In this document: in pieces, positions 34,279 to 43,157 of the stretch | Layout: each line of letters starts with the position of its first letter | How positions within the stretch are numbered: position 1 is the first letter of the stretch | DNA from: Tropicimonas_B omnivorans | GTDB lineage: Bacteria > Pseudomonadota > Alphaproteobacteria > Rhodobacterales > Rhodobacteraceae | DNA length: 64,000 bases | Reading direction: 5' to 3' | NCBI RefSeq assembly: GCF_031846565.1 | Contig: NZ_JAVRHL010000003.1 | Coordinates: forward strand, 868,001 to 932,000 | The notes under the pieces: generated by a model | Databases searched by the model: none | The model's input: the letters and a program-made list of their open reading frames with translations, nothing else | Told to the model about the DNA's origin: nothing | Made by a program: the position numbers and the translations under genes

Positions 34279-34737
34279 TCAGACGCTCCCCTTCGGCCCG
34301 TAGAGCTCGGCCGCCCGACGCTCGAAGGCGCGCACGATCCGCTGCATCGCATCGTTGAAGAACATCCCCGCTGCGCCTTGCAAGAGCCTGTTCTTAAACT
34401 CGAAATCGACGTAGAACTGGATCTCGCAGCCCCCGTCCACATCCACGAACCCCCACTTGGAGATCATGTGATGGAAGGGACCGTCGAGATACTCGGTGTT
34501 GATGCGCCCGTCCTCCTGCCAGAGCGTGACGCGGGAGCCGAACTTCTCGCGGAAGACCTTGAAGGAGATCACGAGATCCGCCTCCATGATCTCCGCCGTG
34601 CCCTCGTGGCGGCGAGAGCGGATTCGCGCCGCCGCTGTCCAGGGCAGGAATTCGGGGTACCGCTCGACATCCGCCACAAGGTCGAACATCTGCTGAGCGG
34701 TATATGGAACGGTGCGGGTCTCGGAATGCGTGGTCAT
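34279..34737 (-). CDS. COQ10/RatA-like START-domain protein
   Basis: A 152-residue lipid-binding fold of the polyketide cyclase/COQ10 group. Relatives bind coenzyme Q and support respiration, or are annotated as RatA. Landmarks: YTAQQMFDLVADVERYPEFLPW (residues about 11-32), ADLVISFKVFREKFGSRV, the PFHHMISKWGF region and FKNRLLQGAAGMFFNDAM. The ATG at 34735-34737 is preferred; further upstream the frame no longer looks like protein of this family. Divergent from hpt across a 70-bp gap. Confidence 0.88.
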   Translation of the reverse strand: MTTHSETRTVPYTAQQMFDLVADVERYPEFLPWTAAARIRSRRHEGTAEIMEADLVISFKVFREKFGSRVTLWQEDGRINTEYLDGPFHHMISKWGFVDVDGGCEIQFYVDFEFKNRLLQGAAGMFFNDAMQRIVRAFERRAAELYGPKGSV

Positions 34738-34807
34738 GGCGCCGGTGCGTTGGTGGACTGTACCGGTTGATGTCGTATGGTGCGGGCGCAGATCAAGGAC
34801 AAAAGCC

Positions 34808-35356
34808 GTGACAGACCGCCCATACGTCATCGATACGATGATCAGTGCCAAGACAGTGGCCGCCCGAATCGAGCACCTCGCCCGCGAAATCGAGACCGCG
34901 TTCAGGGGGACGGACCAGCTCGTCGTCGTCGGTCTGCTGCGCGGCAGCTTCGTCTTCATTGCCGACCTCGTGCGTGAACTTCACGACATGCCGGTGGAGG
35001 TCGACTTCCTCGAAGCGTCCTCCTACGGCTCAGGAATGACGTCGAGCCGCGAGGTGCGGATCCTGAAGGATCTTCGCGGACAGATCGGCGGACGGGACGT
35101 CCTCGTGGTCGAGGACATCGTCGATACGGGGCACACCCTGACCCACGTGACCTCGCTCCTCAAGAGCCGCTCCCCCCGGCGGCTCGAGACCATCGCGCTT
35201 CTCGACAAGCCTTCCCGCCGCGAAGTGCCGTTCAAGGCGTCGTGGACTGGCTTCGAGATCCCGGACGAGTTCGTCGTCGGCTACGGGATCGATTTCGCGC
35301 AGCGCAACCGCAACCTGCCCTTCATCGGCTCGGTCCGCTTCACGGACGAGACCTGA
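34808..35356 (+). CDS. hpt: Hypoxanthine phosphoribosyltransferase
   Basis: Purine salvage: converts hypoxanthine (and guanine) with PRPP to nucleotides. The length is 182 residues. LVVVGLLRGSFVFIADLVREL, the long flexible loop region EASSYGSGMTSSREVRI, the PRPP-binding VLVVEDIVDTGHTLTHV and DEFVVGYGIDFAQRNRNLPF are characteristic. The start is a GTG at 34808 with AAGGAC upstream. The next small gene begins on the stop codon. Confidence 0.93.
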   Translation: MTDRPYVIDTMISAKTVAARIEHLAREIETAFRGTDQLVVVGLLRGSFVFIADLVRELHDMPVEVDFLEASSYGSGMTSSREVRILKDLRGQIGGRDVLVVEDIVDTGHTLTHVTSLLKSRSPRRLETIALLDKPSRREVPFKASWTGFEIPDEFVVGYGIDFAQRNRNLPFIGSVRFTDET

Positions 35357-35547
35357 TGCTGAACCCGCGGCACCTCCTGCGGGCCAAGCGGTTGGTGCAG
35401 AACCCGCCGTCCTGGGGCAGGTTCCTGCTGATTCTCAGCATCATCGCGGCCTGTCTCGCCCTCTTCGGGCTGGAGCATTTCGGCCTCCTGCCCGACTGGA
35501 TGCAGGCTGACCGTATCGGACGGGGCGGCGGAATGCGGGTTCAGTGA
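35356..35547 (+). CDS. Small membrane protein downstream of hpt, 63 aa
   Basis: A 63-residue ORF whose ATG overlaps the hpt stop (TGATG). A basic N-terminus (MLNPRHLLRAKRLVQNPP) precedes one hydrophobic segment (FLLILSIIAACLALFGL, about 24-40) and a polar, glycine-containing tail. The overlap and clean membrane topology support it as a real gene in an hpt operon. I know no function for it. Confidence 0.6.
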   Translation: MLNPRHLLRAKRLVQNPPSWGRFLLILSIIAACLALFGLEHFGLLPDWMQADRIGRGGGMRVQ

Positions 35548-35631
35548 GGATCGTGCGGGCCTGCGTGCCCCGTCCTCGCCGAGGGTCGGGCGCTGCCGGG
35601 CCTCGCCGTCACGATGCGGGCCGACAGTCCC

Positions 35632-37065
35632 TCAGAAGTCCCGCTCCTTGTACGCCTTGAGCGCAGCCTCACGGCCCTCTTTCGCACCGACGATGGGCTC
35701 TTCGGGATATTCATCGGCCGGGGACATCGTCCAGCGCCGGGGAATCGCCTCGAAGTAGTCGAGCGCGGTCTCGGGCGGATCCTCCTGTCCCTCGGCGATG
35801 AAGGCGCGGCGATAGGCGCCGTCCCGGTCGAACTTCTCGATCTGCGTTTCGGGATTGAAAACGCGGAAATAGGGCGTCGCGTCCGGTCCCGATCCGGCCG
35901 CCCATTGCCAGCCCATCGAGTTGTTGGCGATGTCCCAGTCGATCAGGCAGTCCTCAAACCATTTCATCCCGATCTTCCAGTGGCACATCAGGTGTTTCGT
36001 CAGGTAGCTCGCGACGATCATCCGTCCGCGGTTGTGCATCGTTCCGGTGACGAACATTTCCCGCATCGCGGCATCGACGAAGGGCATTCCCGTCCGCCCC
36101 TGCTTCCAGGCCTTTACCTCGGCGCTCCGTTCGTCCTCGTTCCAGGGAAAGGCGTCCCACTCCTCGCGCCAGTTGCCGGAGACGAGACGCGGCGTGTGGT
36201 AGAGCAGGTGATAGGCGAAGTCGCGCCAGACGAGTTCGCCGAGGAACGTTTCGGCGCCATCCTTGCCGTCCTCCCGCGCCCTCTGCGCGGCCTCCCAGCA
36301 GGCACGGATGCCGATCTCCCCATAGGTGAGATTCTCGCTGAGGCGGGACGTGCCGTCCTCGCCCGGCAGATCGCGCGATGCGTCGTAGCCCTCGATGATA
36401 TTCGAGATGAAGGTGCCGAGGCGCTGCTGCGCCTTCTGCTCGCCCACGCGGGCATGTTTCGCGACCACGGCGGCGCCACGATCCATCGCGGCGCCCATGT
36501 CCCAGTCACCCAGCCGGTCGCTGTCGGGCCAGTGCTTCGGCGCCGCAAGTTCGCTCGGGGCGGAAGATGCCGTGCCCGGATCGCGATCCTTCACCGCGCG
36601 CCAGAACGGTGTGTAGACCTTGTAGTACCCGCCCTGCTTGGTTTCCACGGTCCACGGTTCGAAGAGAAGATGTCCGGCATGGCTCACCGCCTCGATGCCG
36701 TCACCCTTGAGATCCGACTTCACCGCCTCGTCGCGCTCGCGGGCGTCGGGATCGTAGAGGCGGGACCAGTGCACGGCGCCTGCCCCCGTCTCCTCCGCAA
36801 GCCCGCGCAGGATCGGCAGGGCGTTTCCGCGACGAAGGATCAGGCGGCTGCCCTTCGCCTCGAGCGCCTCCGAAAAGACGCGCAGCGCTTCCCCGAGCCG
36901 CCATTTCGGCGCGGCGCCGAGACCGTCGACGCTCGGATCGCAGATGAAGACCGGTATGACGGGACGGCCCGTCGATGCAACCTTGGACAGGCCGGGGTGA
37001 TCGGACAGGCGCAGGTCCCGGCGAAACCAGAAGAGGATCGGGCTGCTCGTATCGCCGTCACTCAT
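35632..37065 (-). CDS. phrB: Deoxyribodipyrimidine photolyase (CPD class I type)
   Basis: A blue-light flavoprotein that repairs cyclobutane pyrimidine dimers. The length is 477 residues. The N-terminal antenna domain starts ILFWFRRDLRLSDHPGL. The FAD-binding domain has ELVWRDFAYHLLYH, TGMPFVDAAMREMFVTGTMHNR, the region MIVASYLTKHLMCHWKIGMKW split over about 358-378, and DWDIANNSMGWQWAAGSGPD with the canonical tryptophans. VFNPETQIEKFD follows. A photolyase is more likely than a cryptochrome. The ATG overlaps the acuI stop by 4 nt. Confidence 0.92.
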   Translation of the reverse strand: MSDGDTSSPILFWFRRDLRLSDHPGLSKVASTGRPVIPVFICDPSVDGLGAAPKWRLGEALRVFSEALEAKGSRLILRRGNALPILRGLAEETGAGAVHWSRLYDPDARERDEAVKSDLKGDGIEAVSHAGHLLFEPWTVETKQGGYYKVYTPFWRAVKDRDPGTASSAPSELAAPKHWPDSDRLGDWDMGAAMDRGAAVVAKHARVGEQKAQQRLGTFISNIIEGYDASRDLPGEDGTSRLSENLTYGEIGIRACWEAAQRAREDGKDGAETFLGELVWRDFAYHLLYHTPRLVSGNWREEWDAFPWNEDERSAEVKAWKQGRTGMPFVDAAMREMFVTGTMHNRGRMIVASYLTKHLMCHWKIGMKWFEDCLIDWDIANNSMGWQWAAGSGPDATPYFRVFNPETQIEKFDRDGAYRRAFIAEGQEDPPETALDYFEAIPRRWTMSPADEYPEEPIVGAKEGREAALKAYKERDF

Positions 37066-38045
37066 TCCGACAGGTCGACCACGACCCGGCCATGGGTCTT
37101 GTTCTGAAGCATGTCGCGCCCGATCTGCGGCACCTCCTCGAGGGTCGCCATGCGGATCGTCTGCTCCAGGAGCTCGGATGGCATGTCGCGGGCGAGCCGG
37201 TCCCAGGCCGTCACGCGCTTCGCGTAAGGTGCGGTCACGCTGTCGATGCCGAGGAGGTTCACGCCGCGCAGCAGGAAGGGAACCACCGTCGTTTCCAGCT
37301 TCGAGCCGCCGGCAAGGCCAACCGCGGCGACCGAGCCGCCATGCTTCATCTGCGACAGGACGCGGGCAAGCATCGTGCCGCCTACCGCGTCGACGCATCC
37401 CGCCCAGCGTTCGCTTTCGAGCGGCTTGCCGCCTTCGGACAGCTCCGACCGCGGAACGATGCTGCGGGCGCCGAGGGATCGCAGGTACTCCTCCTGCTCG
37501 GGCCGGCCGGTCACCGCCGCGACATGGTAGCCGAGGCGCGACAGGATCGCCGTCGCGACGGAGCCGACGCCGCCCGACGCGCCGGTCACGAGGACCTCGC
37601 CCCGATCCGGCGTGAGCCCGTGCTCTTCCAAAGCCATGATCGCCAGCATGGCCGTGAAGCCGGCCGTTCCAAGCGCCATCGCCGCACGCGCGTCCAGTCC
37701 GTCCGGCGCCGGGACGAGCCAGTCGGCCTTTACGCGCGCCTTTTCGGCGTAGCCGCCCCAATGGATTTCGCCGACGCGCCATCCGGTGAGGATCACGCGG
37801 TCTCCCGGAGCGTAGCGCTCATCGGAGGAGGTCTCGACGGTGCCGGCAAAATCGATGCCGGGCACATGCGGGTACGTTTTCACGAGCCCGCCCTGCCCCG
37901 CGAGCACGAGCGCGTCCTTGTAGTTCACGGTGGAATATTCGACCGCCACCGTCACGTCGCCGTCCGGCAGGCTGTCTTCGGCCGTCTCGCGGATTTCGGA
38001 GGAAACGTCGCCGCCATCGGGCTTGTCGAGAATGAGGGCTTTCAT
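37062..38045 (-). CDS. acuI: AcuI-type acrylyl-CoA reductase (MDR superfamily)
   Basis: A 327-residue NADPH-dependent zinc-free medium-chain reductase of the YhdH/AcuI group. In Rhodobacter and Roseobacter species AcuI reduces toxic acryloyl-CoA to propionyl-CoA during DMSP and 3-hydroxypropionate use. Visible features: STVNYKDALVLAGQGGLV (about 39-56), PGIDFAGTVETSSDERY, GWRVGEIHWGGYAEKARVKA, and the NADPH loop VLVTGASGGVGSVATAIL. YhdH relatives share all of these, so substrate is inferred from family and taxon. It is the first gene of an operon with the photolyase. Confidence 0.82.
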   Translation of the reverse strand: MKALILDKPDGGDVSSEIRETAEDSLPDGDVTVAVEYSTVNYKDALVLAGQGGLVKTYPHVPGIDFAGTVETSSDERYAPGDRVILTGWRVGEIHWGGYAEKARVKADWLVPAPDGLDARAAMALGTAGFTAMLAIMALEEHGLTPDRGEVLVTGASGGVGSVATAILSRLGYHVAAVTGRPEQEEYLRSLGARSIVPRSELSEGGKPLESERWAGCVDAVGGTMLARVLSQMKHGGSVAAVGLAGGSKLETTVVPFLLRGVNLLGIDSVTAPYAKRVTAWDRLARDMPSELLEQTIRMATLEEVPQIGRDMLQNKTHGRVVVDLSE

Positions 38046-38313
38046 GGGATCTCCCTGTCCGTATCATCTTGCGCGGCAGAGGGCCGCTTCCCGCATGGAG
38101 GATAGGTCGGTCGTGCCCCGTGTCGCCCCCCCGCGGCGGTTGTCTCCGCCTTCACCGGCCTACGATGATTAGCGGAGCCACCCGAGGGGCGCGCCTGCAG
38201 GCCACGCGACGGGACACGTGGTATCGTCCGCAGGTCCACGCAAACGCGCGCTTCCGGCCGCGACTCGCGCGCCCAGATCTGCGGCAGCGTCGCGAGTGGC
38301 CCGGCCGAGCCTC

Positions 38314-39915
38314 TTACTTCAGCGCGCGCAGCCGCGCGACCAGCATGCGGGTCGATTCATCCTTGTCCGTACCGGCGTCCTGACCGGTCAGAACCGGCTC
38401 CAGCGATTTCGCAAGCTCCTTGCCGAGTTCGACGCCCCACTGATCGAAGCTGTTGATCCCGAGAATCACCCCCTCGACGAACACGCGATGCTCGTAGAGC
38501 GCGACGATCTGACCGAGGATTTCGGGGGTGAGCTGGGGATAGACCAGCATGGTGGAGGGGCGGTTTCCCGGGAAGACACGGTGGGCGGCCTGACGCTCCA
38601 GCTCGTCTCCCTCGAGGCCCTTCCCCCGCATGATCTCGCGCGCCTCGTCCATGGAGCGCCCCCGCATCAGCGCTTCGGCCTGCGCGAGGCAATTGGCGAC
38701 GAGGAGCGTGTGCTGGTGCTCCAGCTCGTCCTCGAACCCGCGGGCCCCGACCATGAATTCGCACGGCACGACGCCGGTGCCCTGGTGGATGAGCTGGTAG
38801 AAAGCGTGCTGACCATTCGTGCCGGGCTCACCCCAGACGACGGGCCCGGACACCTCGTCCAGCGCGCTGCCGTCCATACGGACGCGCTTGCCGTTGCTCT
38901 CCATTTCGAGCTGCTGCAGATAGGCCGGAAGTCGCGCGAGGCGCTGCTCGTAGGGCAGGACCGCGCGCGTGGGATAGCCGCAGACCTGGTGGTTCCAGAT
39001 GCCGACGAGGGCGAGGAGAACCGGCATGTTCTCCTTCATCTCGGCAGAGCGGAAATGCAGGTCCATCGCCTGCCCGCCGCGCAGGAAGGCACGGAACGCG
39101 TCCGGCCCGATGGCGATCATCAGCGACAGGCCGATCGGCCCCCACATCGAGTAGCGCCCGCCGACCCAGTCTTCGAAGCCGAAGACGCGGGAGGGATCGA
39201 TGCCGAACTCCGCTGTCTTGTCCTTCGCCGAAGAGAGCGCCGCGAACTGGAATGCGGGATCGGAGACCACCTCGCCCATCCAGTCGCGCGCGGTCTCGGC
39301 GTTGGTCATGGTCTCGGCGGTGGTGAAGGTCTTGGAGGCGACGATGACAAGGGTCGTCTGCGGGTCGAGCCCCTGAAGCGCAGTTGCGATATCCGCGCCG
39401 TCCACGTTGGAGACGAAGTGGCACCGCGGGCCGTCATGGTAGGGCGCTAGCGCCAGCGTCGCCATGGCGGGACCCAGGTCCGAGCCGCCGATGCCGATAT
39501 TGACCACGTCCGTGATCCGGCCGCCCTGCCCCTCGAACCGTCCCTCGCGGACCTCCTCGGCAAAGTCCGACATGCGGGAGAGCGTCTCCAGAACGCCGGG
39601 CATCACGTCCTTGCCGTCCACCTCGACCGCATCGCCGTCCATGTTGCGCAGAGCGGTATGCAGGACGGCGCGCCCTTCGGTCTCGTTGATCGCCTTGCCG
39701 GCGAACATCTCGTCCCGGCGCCGGGCCACGCCGGCGGTTTCGGCCAGCTGCCGCAGCAGCCACTGGGCCTCGGTGTCGATGCTCGTCTTGGAATAGTCGA
39801 ACAGCAGATCCCCTGTTTCGACCGAAAAGCGGTGCGCGCGGTCCGGCGTCTCGAACAGGCTTGCGATTGTGCGGCCTTCGGTTTTGGCGCGGTGCGCCTT
39901 CAACTTGTCCAGCAT
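38314..39915 (-). CDS. pgi: Glucose-6-phosphate isomerase
   Basis: Interconverts glucose 6-phosphate and fructose 6-phosphate. The length is 533 residues. Signatures: NIGIGGSDLGPAMATLAL (about 148-165), VIVASKTFTTAETMTNA, EDWVGGRYSMWGPIGLSLM, and the C-terminal active-site region FDQWGVELGKELA. It is the last gene of zwf-pgl-pgi but is separated from pgl by about 100 bp. In Rhodobacter-like organisms that use the Entner-Doudoroff route, Pgi mainly recycles fructose 6-phosphate. Confidence 0.95.
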   Translation of the reverse strand: MLDKLKAHRAKTEGRTIASLFETPDRAHRFSVETGDLLFDYSKTSIDTEAQWLLRQLAETAGVARRRDEMFAGKAINETEGRAVLHTALRNMDGDAVEVDGKDVMPGVLETLSRMSDFAEEVREGRFEGQGGRITDVVNIGIGGSDLGPAMATLALAPYHDGPRCHFVSNVDGADIATALQGLDPQTTLVIVASKTFTTAETMTNAETARDWMGEVVSDPAFQFAALSSAKDKTAEFGIDPSRVFGFEDWVGGRYSMWGPIGLSLMIAIGPDAFRAFLRGGQAMDLHFRSAEMKENMPVLLALVGIWNHQVCGYPTRAVLPYEQRLARLPAYLQQLEMESNGKRVRMDGSALDEVSGPVVWGEPGTNGQHAFYQLIHQGTGVVPCEFMVGARGFEDELEHQHTLLVANCLAQAEALMRGRSMDEAREIMRGKGLEGDELERQAAHRVFPGNRPSTMLVYPQLTPEILGQIVALYEHRVFVEGVILGINSFDQWGVELGKELAKSLEPVLTGQDAGTDKDESTRMLVARLRALK

Positions 39916-40012
39916 GGTTACGGATCGGCTCCCTCAGGTCGTGGCGCCTGCAAGAGGGGTCCCTTGCCGCGGGCGGCGCCTTTGAAGTTCACGTATAGCG
40001 GGCGGGGCGGTC

Positions 40013-40684
40013 CTACGCCGCCCAATGCACCGTGGCGGCGCCGAGGAAGCCGCGGATCGGCGCCTCCAGCTCGGGCTTCTTCGCGGCGGCTTCCAGCACC
40101 TCGCGCTTCTCCGCGCCGGTGATCAGCACGTGCGTGCTCATCGCCGTGCGCAAGGCACGGGCGGACAGGGTGATCCGCGGCTCGTCCGCCCCTTCGGCGC
40201 GCATGGCCATGAGCGCCGGCGCATCCGGAGCGAAGGCGGCCTCGAGCTGGTCGGCGCCCGGAAAGAGCGAGGCGGTGTGCCCGTCCGTCCCCATCCCGAG
40301 GAGCAGGACCGTGATCGGCAGGTGCGCCTCGACATCGTCGGACAGTGCGCCCAGCCCCTCCTCCGGGGTCGGCACATCGGCATGGAGCGGCACCATCTGC
40401 GCGGCCGCGGCATGCTCCGTCAGAAGCCGCTCCCTCACGAGGCGCGTATTCGAGCGCGGGCTGTCCTCCGGCACCCAGCGTTCGTCGTTCAACATCACCG
40501 AAATACGGTCCCAGGGAAGCCGCACGCCGGACAGGATGTCGAAGGCCGGCCCCGGTGTGGAGCCGCCGGGAATGCAGAGCGTTGCCCGGTCATTGGTCAG
40601 CAGATGACCCTTGAGTTCACTCGAGATCCGGTCGGCCAGATCCATCATCAGGATCTCGCGGTCGGGATATTCCTGAAAGTTCAT
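40013..40684 (-). CDS. pgl: 6-phosphogluconolactonase
   Basis: Hydrolyses 6-phosphogluconolactone to 6-phosphogluconate. The length is 223 residues, DevB/SOL type. Motifs: CIPGGSTPGPAFDIL (about 37-51), VMLNDERWVPEDSPRSN (about 63-79), LLLGMGTDGHTASLFPGA (about 131-148), and ITLSARAL. The ATG at 40682-40684 overlaps the zwf stop by 4 nt. Confidence 0.93.
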   Translation of the reverse strand: MNFQEYPDREILMMDLADRISSELKGHLLTNDRATLCIPGGSTPGPAFDILSGVRLPWDRISVMLNDERWVPEDSPRSNTRLVRERLLTEHAAAAQMVPLHADVPTPEEGLGALSDDVEAHLPITVLLLGMGTDGHTASLFPGADQLEAAFAPDAPALMAMRAEGADEPRITLSARALRTAMSTHVLITGAEKREVLEAAAKKPELEAPIRGFLGAATVHWAA

Positions 40685-42135
40685 GCCTTGATCTCCCGCC
40701 ATTTGCGTCCGTCGCGGTGCATGAGCATCAACGCATCCTCCGGCCCGCTGGATCCGGGCTCGTAGGGTTTCGGCACATCGTTGCGCGCCTCCCACCCCGC
40801 GATCAGGGGATCGGTCCACGCCCAGGCTGCCTCCACCTCGTCACCGCGCATGAACAGCGTCTGGTTGCCGCGGATCACGTCCATGATGAGCCGCTCGTAG
40901 GCCTCCGGAATGTCGGCGCCATCCGGGCCGAGGGCATCCGCGAAGGTCATGTCGAGCGGGACGTCCACGAGGCGCATGCCCCCCGGACCCGGCTCCTTGA
41001 TCGTCACGCACAGTTCCATGCCCTCGTTGGGCTGGAGCCGGATCGTCAGGATGTTGCGGTGGCTCTTGCCGGTTTCGTCGAAGATCGAGTGCGGCGCGTC
41101 CTTGAAGACGACGGCGATCTCGGAGGTCCGCGCCTTCAGCTTCTTGCCGGTGCGCAGGTAGAACGGGGTGCCCGCCCATCGCCAGTTGGAGATGGCGAGG
41201 CGCAGGGCGATGAAGCTCTCGGTGCGCGAACGCGGATCGCCGGCATCCTCGCGGAAATCGGGCTCGTCTCCCTTCGCCTCGTACTGGCCGCGGATGATGT
41301 GATGGGGCTGCACCGGCTCGAGGGCCCGGATCACCTTGAGCTTCTCGTCCCGCACCTCGTCCGAGCCGAACCGGGAGGGCGGCTCCATCGCGATCAGGCA
41401 CAGAAGCTGCATGAGGTGGTTCTGCACCATGTCCCGCATGGCGCCGGAGCGGTCGTAATACTCGCCCCGGCCGCCGACGCCGACGGTTTCGGCCACGGTG
41501 ATCTGGATGTGGTCGACATATTGCGCGTTCCAGAGCGGCTCAAAGAGCACGTTGCCGAAGCGCACGGCCATCAGGTTCTGGACGGTCTCCTTCCCGAGGT
41601 AATGATCGATGCGGTAGATCTGCTCCTCGGAGAAGTGCTTCTCCAGCGTGGCGTTCAGTTCCTTGGCACTTGCGAGGTCGTGTCCGAAGGGCTTCTCGAC
41701 GACGATGCGGCACCCGTCGCCCGCCATGCCGTAGGTATGCAGCCGCTCCGCCAGATCGCCGAAGAGCGACGGCGCGACGGAGAAGTAGAAGGCGTGGACG
41801 ACGCCGTCGCGGATATGTCCTTTCAGTTCCTCCCAGCCGGCATCGCCGCGGGCATCCACCGCCTCGTAGGAGAGGCAGGCGAGAAAGGCCTCCAGCGTTT
41901 CGGAATCGATGTCCTTCTCCGGCACGAACTCGATCAGCGCGTCCCGCACGATGCCGCGGAATTCCTCGTCGTCGTGCTCCGAGCGCGCGGCGCCCACGAT
42001 GCGGGCCTCCGCGGGCATCTGCCCCGCCTTCATGCGCTGATAGAGACCGGGATAGATCTTCCGCCGGGCGAGATCACCCGTTCCGCCGAAGATCACGAGG
42101 TCGAACGGGTCGACCGGAATGATGCGCGCTACCAT
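40681..42135 (-). CDS. zwf: Glucose-6-phosphate 1-dehydrogenase
   Basis: Entry enzyme of the Entner-Doudoroff and oxidative pentose phosphate routes. The length is 484 residues. The coenzyme loop is FGGTGDLARRKIYPGLY (about 14-30), the substrate-binding active-site motif is RIDHYLGKETVQNLMAVRFGN (here split over about 175-195, with the catalytic histidine just before it in the same block), and VVEKPFGHDLASAKEL lies before it. First gene of zwf-pgl-pgi; a LacI-type operator candidate lies at 42199-42210. Confidence 0.96.
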   Translation of the reverse strand: MVARIIPVDPFDLVIFGGTGDLARRKIYPGLYQRMKAGQMPAEARIVGAARSEHDDEEFRGIVRDALIEFVPEKDIDSETLEAFLACLSYEAVDARGDAGWEELKGHIRDGVVHAFYFSVAPSLFGDLAERLHTYGMAGDGCRIVVEKPFGHDLASAKELNATLEKHFSEEQIYRIDHYLGKETVQNLMAVRFGNVLFEPLWNAQYVDHIQITVAETVGVGGRGEYYDRSGAMRDMVQNHLMQLLCLIAMEPPSRFGSDEVRDEKLKVIRALEPVQPHHIIRGQYEAKGDEPDFREDAGDPRSRTESFIALRLAISNWRWAGTPFYLRTGKKLKARTSEIAVVFKDAPHSIFDETGKSHRNILTIRLQPNEGMELCVTIKEPGPGGMRLVDVPLDMTFADALGPDGADIPEAYERLIMDVIRGNQTLFMRGDEVEAAWAWTDPLIAGWEARNDVPKPYEPGSSGPEDALMLMHRDGRKWREIKA

Positions 42136-42198
42136 CTGCGTTTAGCTCCTTGGCAAAGGGCTCCGTCCACCGGGCTGCCGGCGTCACGAGATGGAGCC

Positions 42199-42210
42199 GT
42201 TAGCGCAATC
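42199..42210. promoter_or_regulatory. LacI-type operator candidate upstream of zwf
   Basis: GTTAGCGCAATC matches 10 of 12 positions of the palindrome GTTAGCGCTAAC, the central-CG type bound by LacI-family regulators. It lies 64 bp upstream of the zwf ATG, in the right place for a repressor site. In Rhodobacter sphaeroides the LacI-family regulator CceR controls zwf, pgl and pgi; assignment to that regulator is inference. Confidence 0.4.
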
Positions 42211-42334
42211 GAGGCGCCCGGGAAAGCCTAGGCACGCGACAGAAAGGGGCAGAGCCGCCGTCGACGGCGACTCTCTGGACAAGTGCCGGAAGATGCAAGG
42301 AACGAGCGGCGCCCTCCTGCCCTTTTCGAACGCG

Positions 42335-42363
42335 AAAACGCCCGCCGGAGATCCGGAGGGCGC
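42335..42363 (-). terminator. Intrinsic terminator of bioY
   Basis: On the minus strand CGCCCTCCGGA and TCCGGCGGGCG pair (one mismatch) around a short loop, followed by TTTTC. It lies 28 nt after the bioY stop. Confidence 0.8.
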
Positions 42364-42390
42364 TTTGATCGCTAAACTCTATGATCGGCG

Positions 42391-43026
42391 TTACTTGCGG
42401 CCGAGGAGTTTCCAGGCCGCAGGCACCAGAAGCGCGGCGAGAGCCAGCTTCATCGCGTCCCCGACGAGGAACGGCAGCGCGCCCCAGGCCAGCGTCTGAT
42501 TGAAGACCGAGCTGTAGACCTCCGGCTGGTGCATCCCGCCCGCGATCAGGACCGCGAGCCATGCGAGGCCGGGCAGGTAGATCACGGCGTTCCCGATCAG
42601 CATCGCGCCGACCATCTTCACCGGCGAGCGGTCCCAGCCGCGGCGGGCCAGAAGCCCCATCGCGCCGACCGCAAGCACGTAGCCCACGAGATAGCCGCCG
42701 GTCGTGCCCATCATGTAGCTCACGCCGTTCATCTCGGCGGTGGAGCTCTGGAAGATGTCGAAGCCAAGCGCACCGATCGCCATGTAAAGCAGGATCGTGG
42801 TCAGGCCGAGGCGCGGCCCGTAGGCGGCGCCGATGGTCAGAACGGCGAACGTCCCGAGGTTCACCGCCACCGGGGAGGGCGGCACCGGCAGCTTGATCTG
42901 CGCCGCGACCGTCAGAAGGACGATCCCGACCGCGACGAGCAGCACGTTCTTCGTCTGCGCCTCGCGGCCCTCAAGCGGCCCAATCGATTCGGCCAGTGTC
43001 ATCCGGCCGGTCATCGCTAATGCCAT
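42391..43026 (-). CDS. bioY: Biotin transporter BioY
   Basis: The substrate-binding S component for biotin uptake, 211 residues, with about six membrane spans. Typical features: QIKLPVPPSPVAVNLGTFAV near the N-terminus (the PVPxTxQ-like biotin pocket), TTILLYMAIGALGFDIFQ, MGTTGGYLVGYVLAVGAM, and LAWGALPFLVGDAMKLALAA at the C-terminus. Two ATGs lie six bases apart; I chose 43026 because GGGAG is seven bases upstream of it. No bioM/bioN (EcfA/EcfT) genes are adjacent, so it may act alone or with remote partners. It has its own terminator. Confidence 0.92.
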   Translation of the reverse strand: MALAMTGRMTLAESIGPLEGREAQTKNVLLVAVGIVLLTVAAQIKLPVPPSPVAVNLGTFAVLTIGAAYGPRLGLTTILLYMAIGALGFDIFQSSTAEMNGVSYMMGTTGGYLVGYVLAVGAMGLLARRGWDRSPVKMVGAMLIGNAVIYLPGLAWLAVLIAGGMHQPEVYSSVFNQTLAWGALPFLVGDAMKLALAALLVPAAWKLLGRK

Positions 43027-43157
43027 GCTCATTCTCCCAGGCAATCCTCTCGGTGAGCCAGCTTTGTCGCAAAGCGGCGCCCCGTTCAAGGCGAAGCGGC
43101 CGATGCGGCGACGGATCGCCGGGAATCACATCGCGTAAGCGGCGGATATCACGCCGC

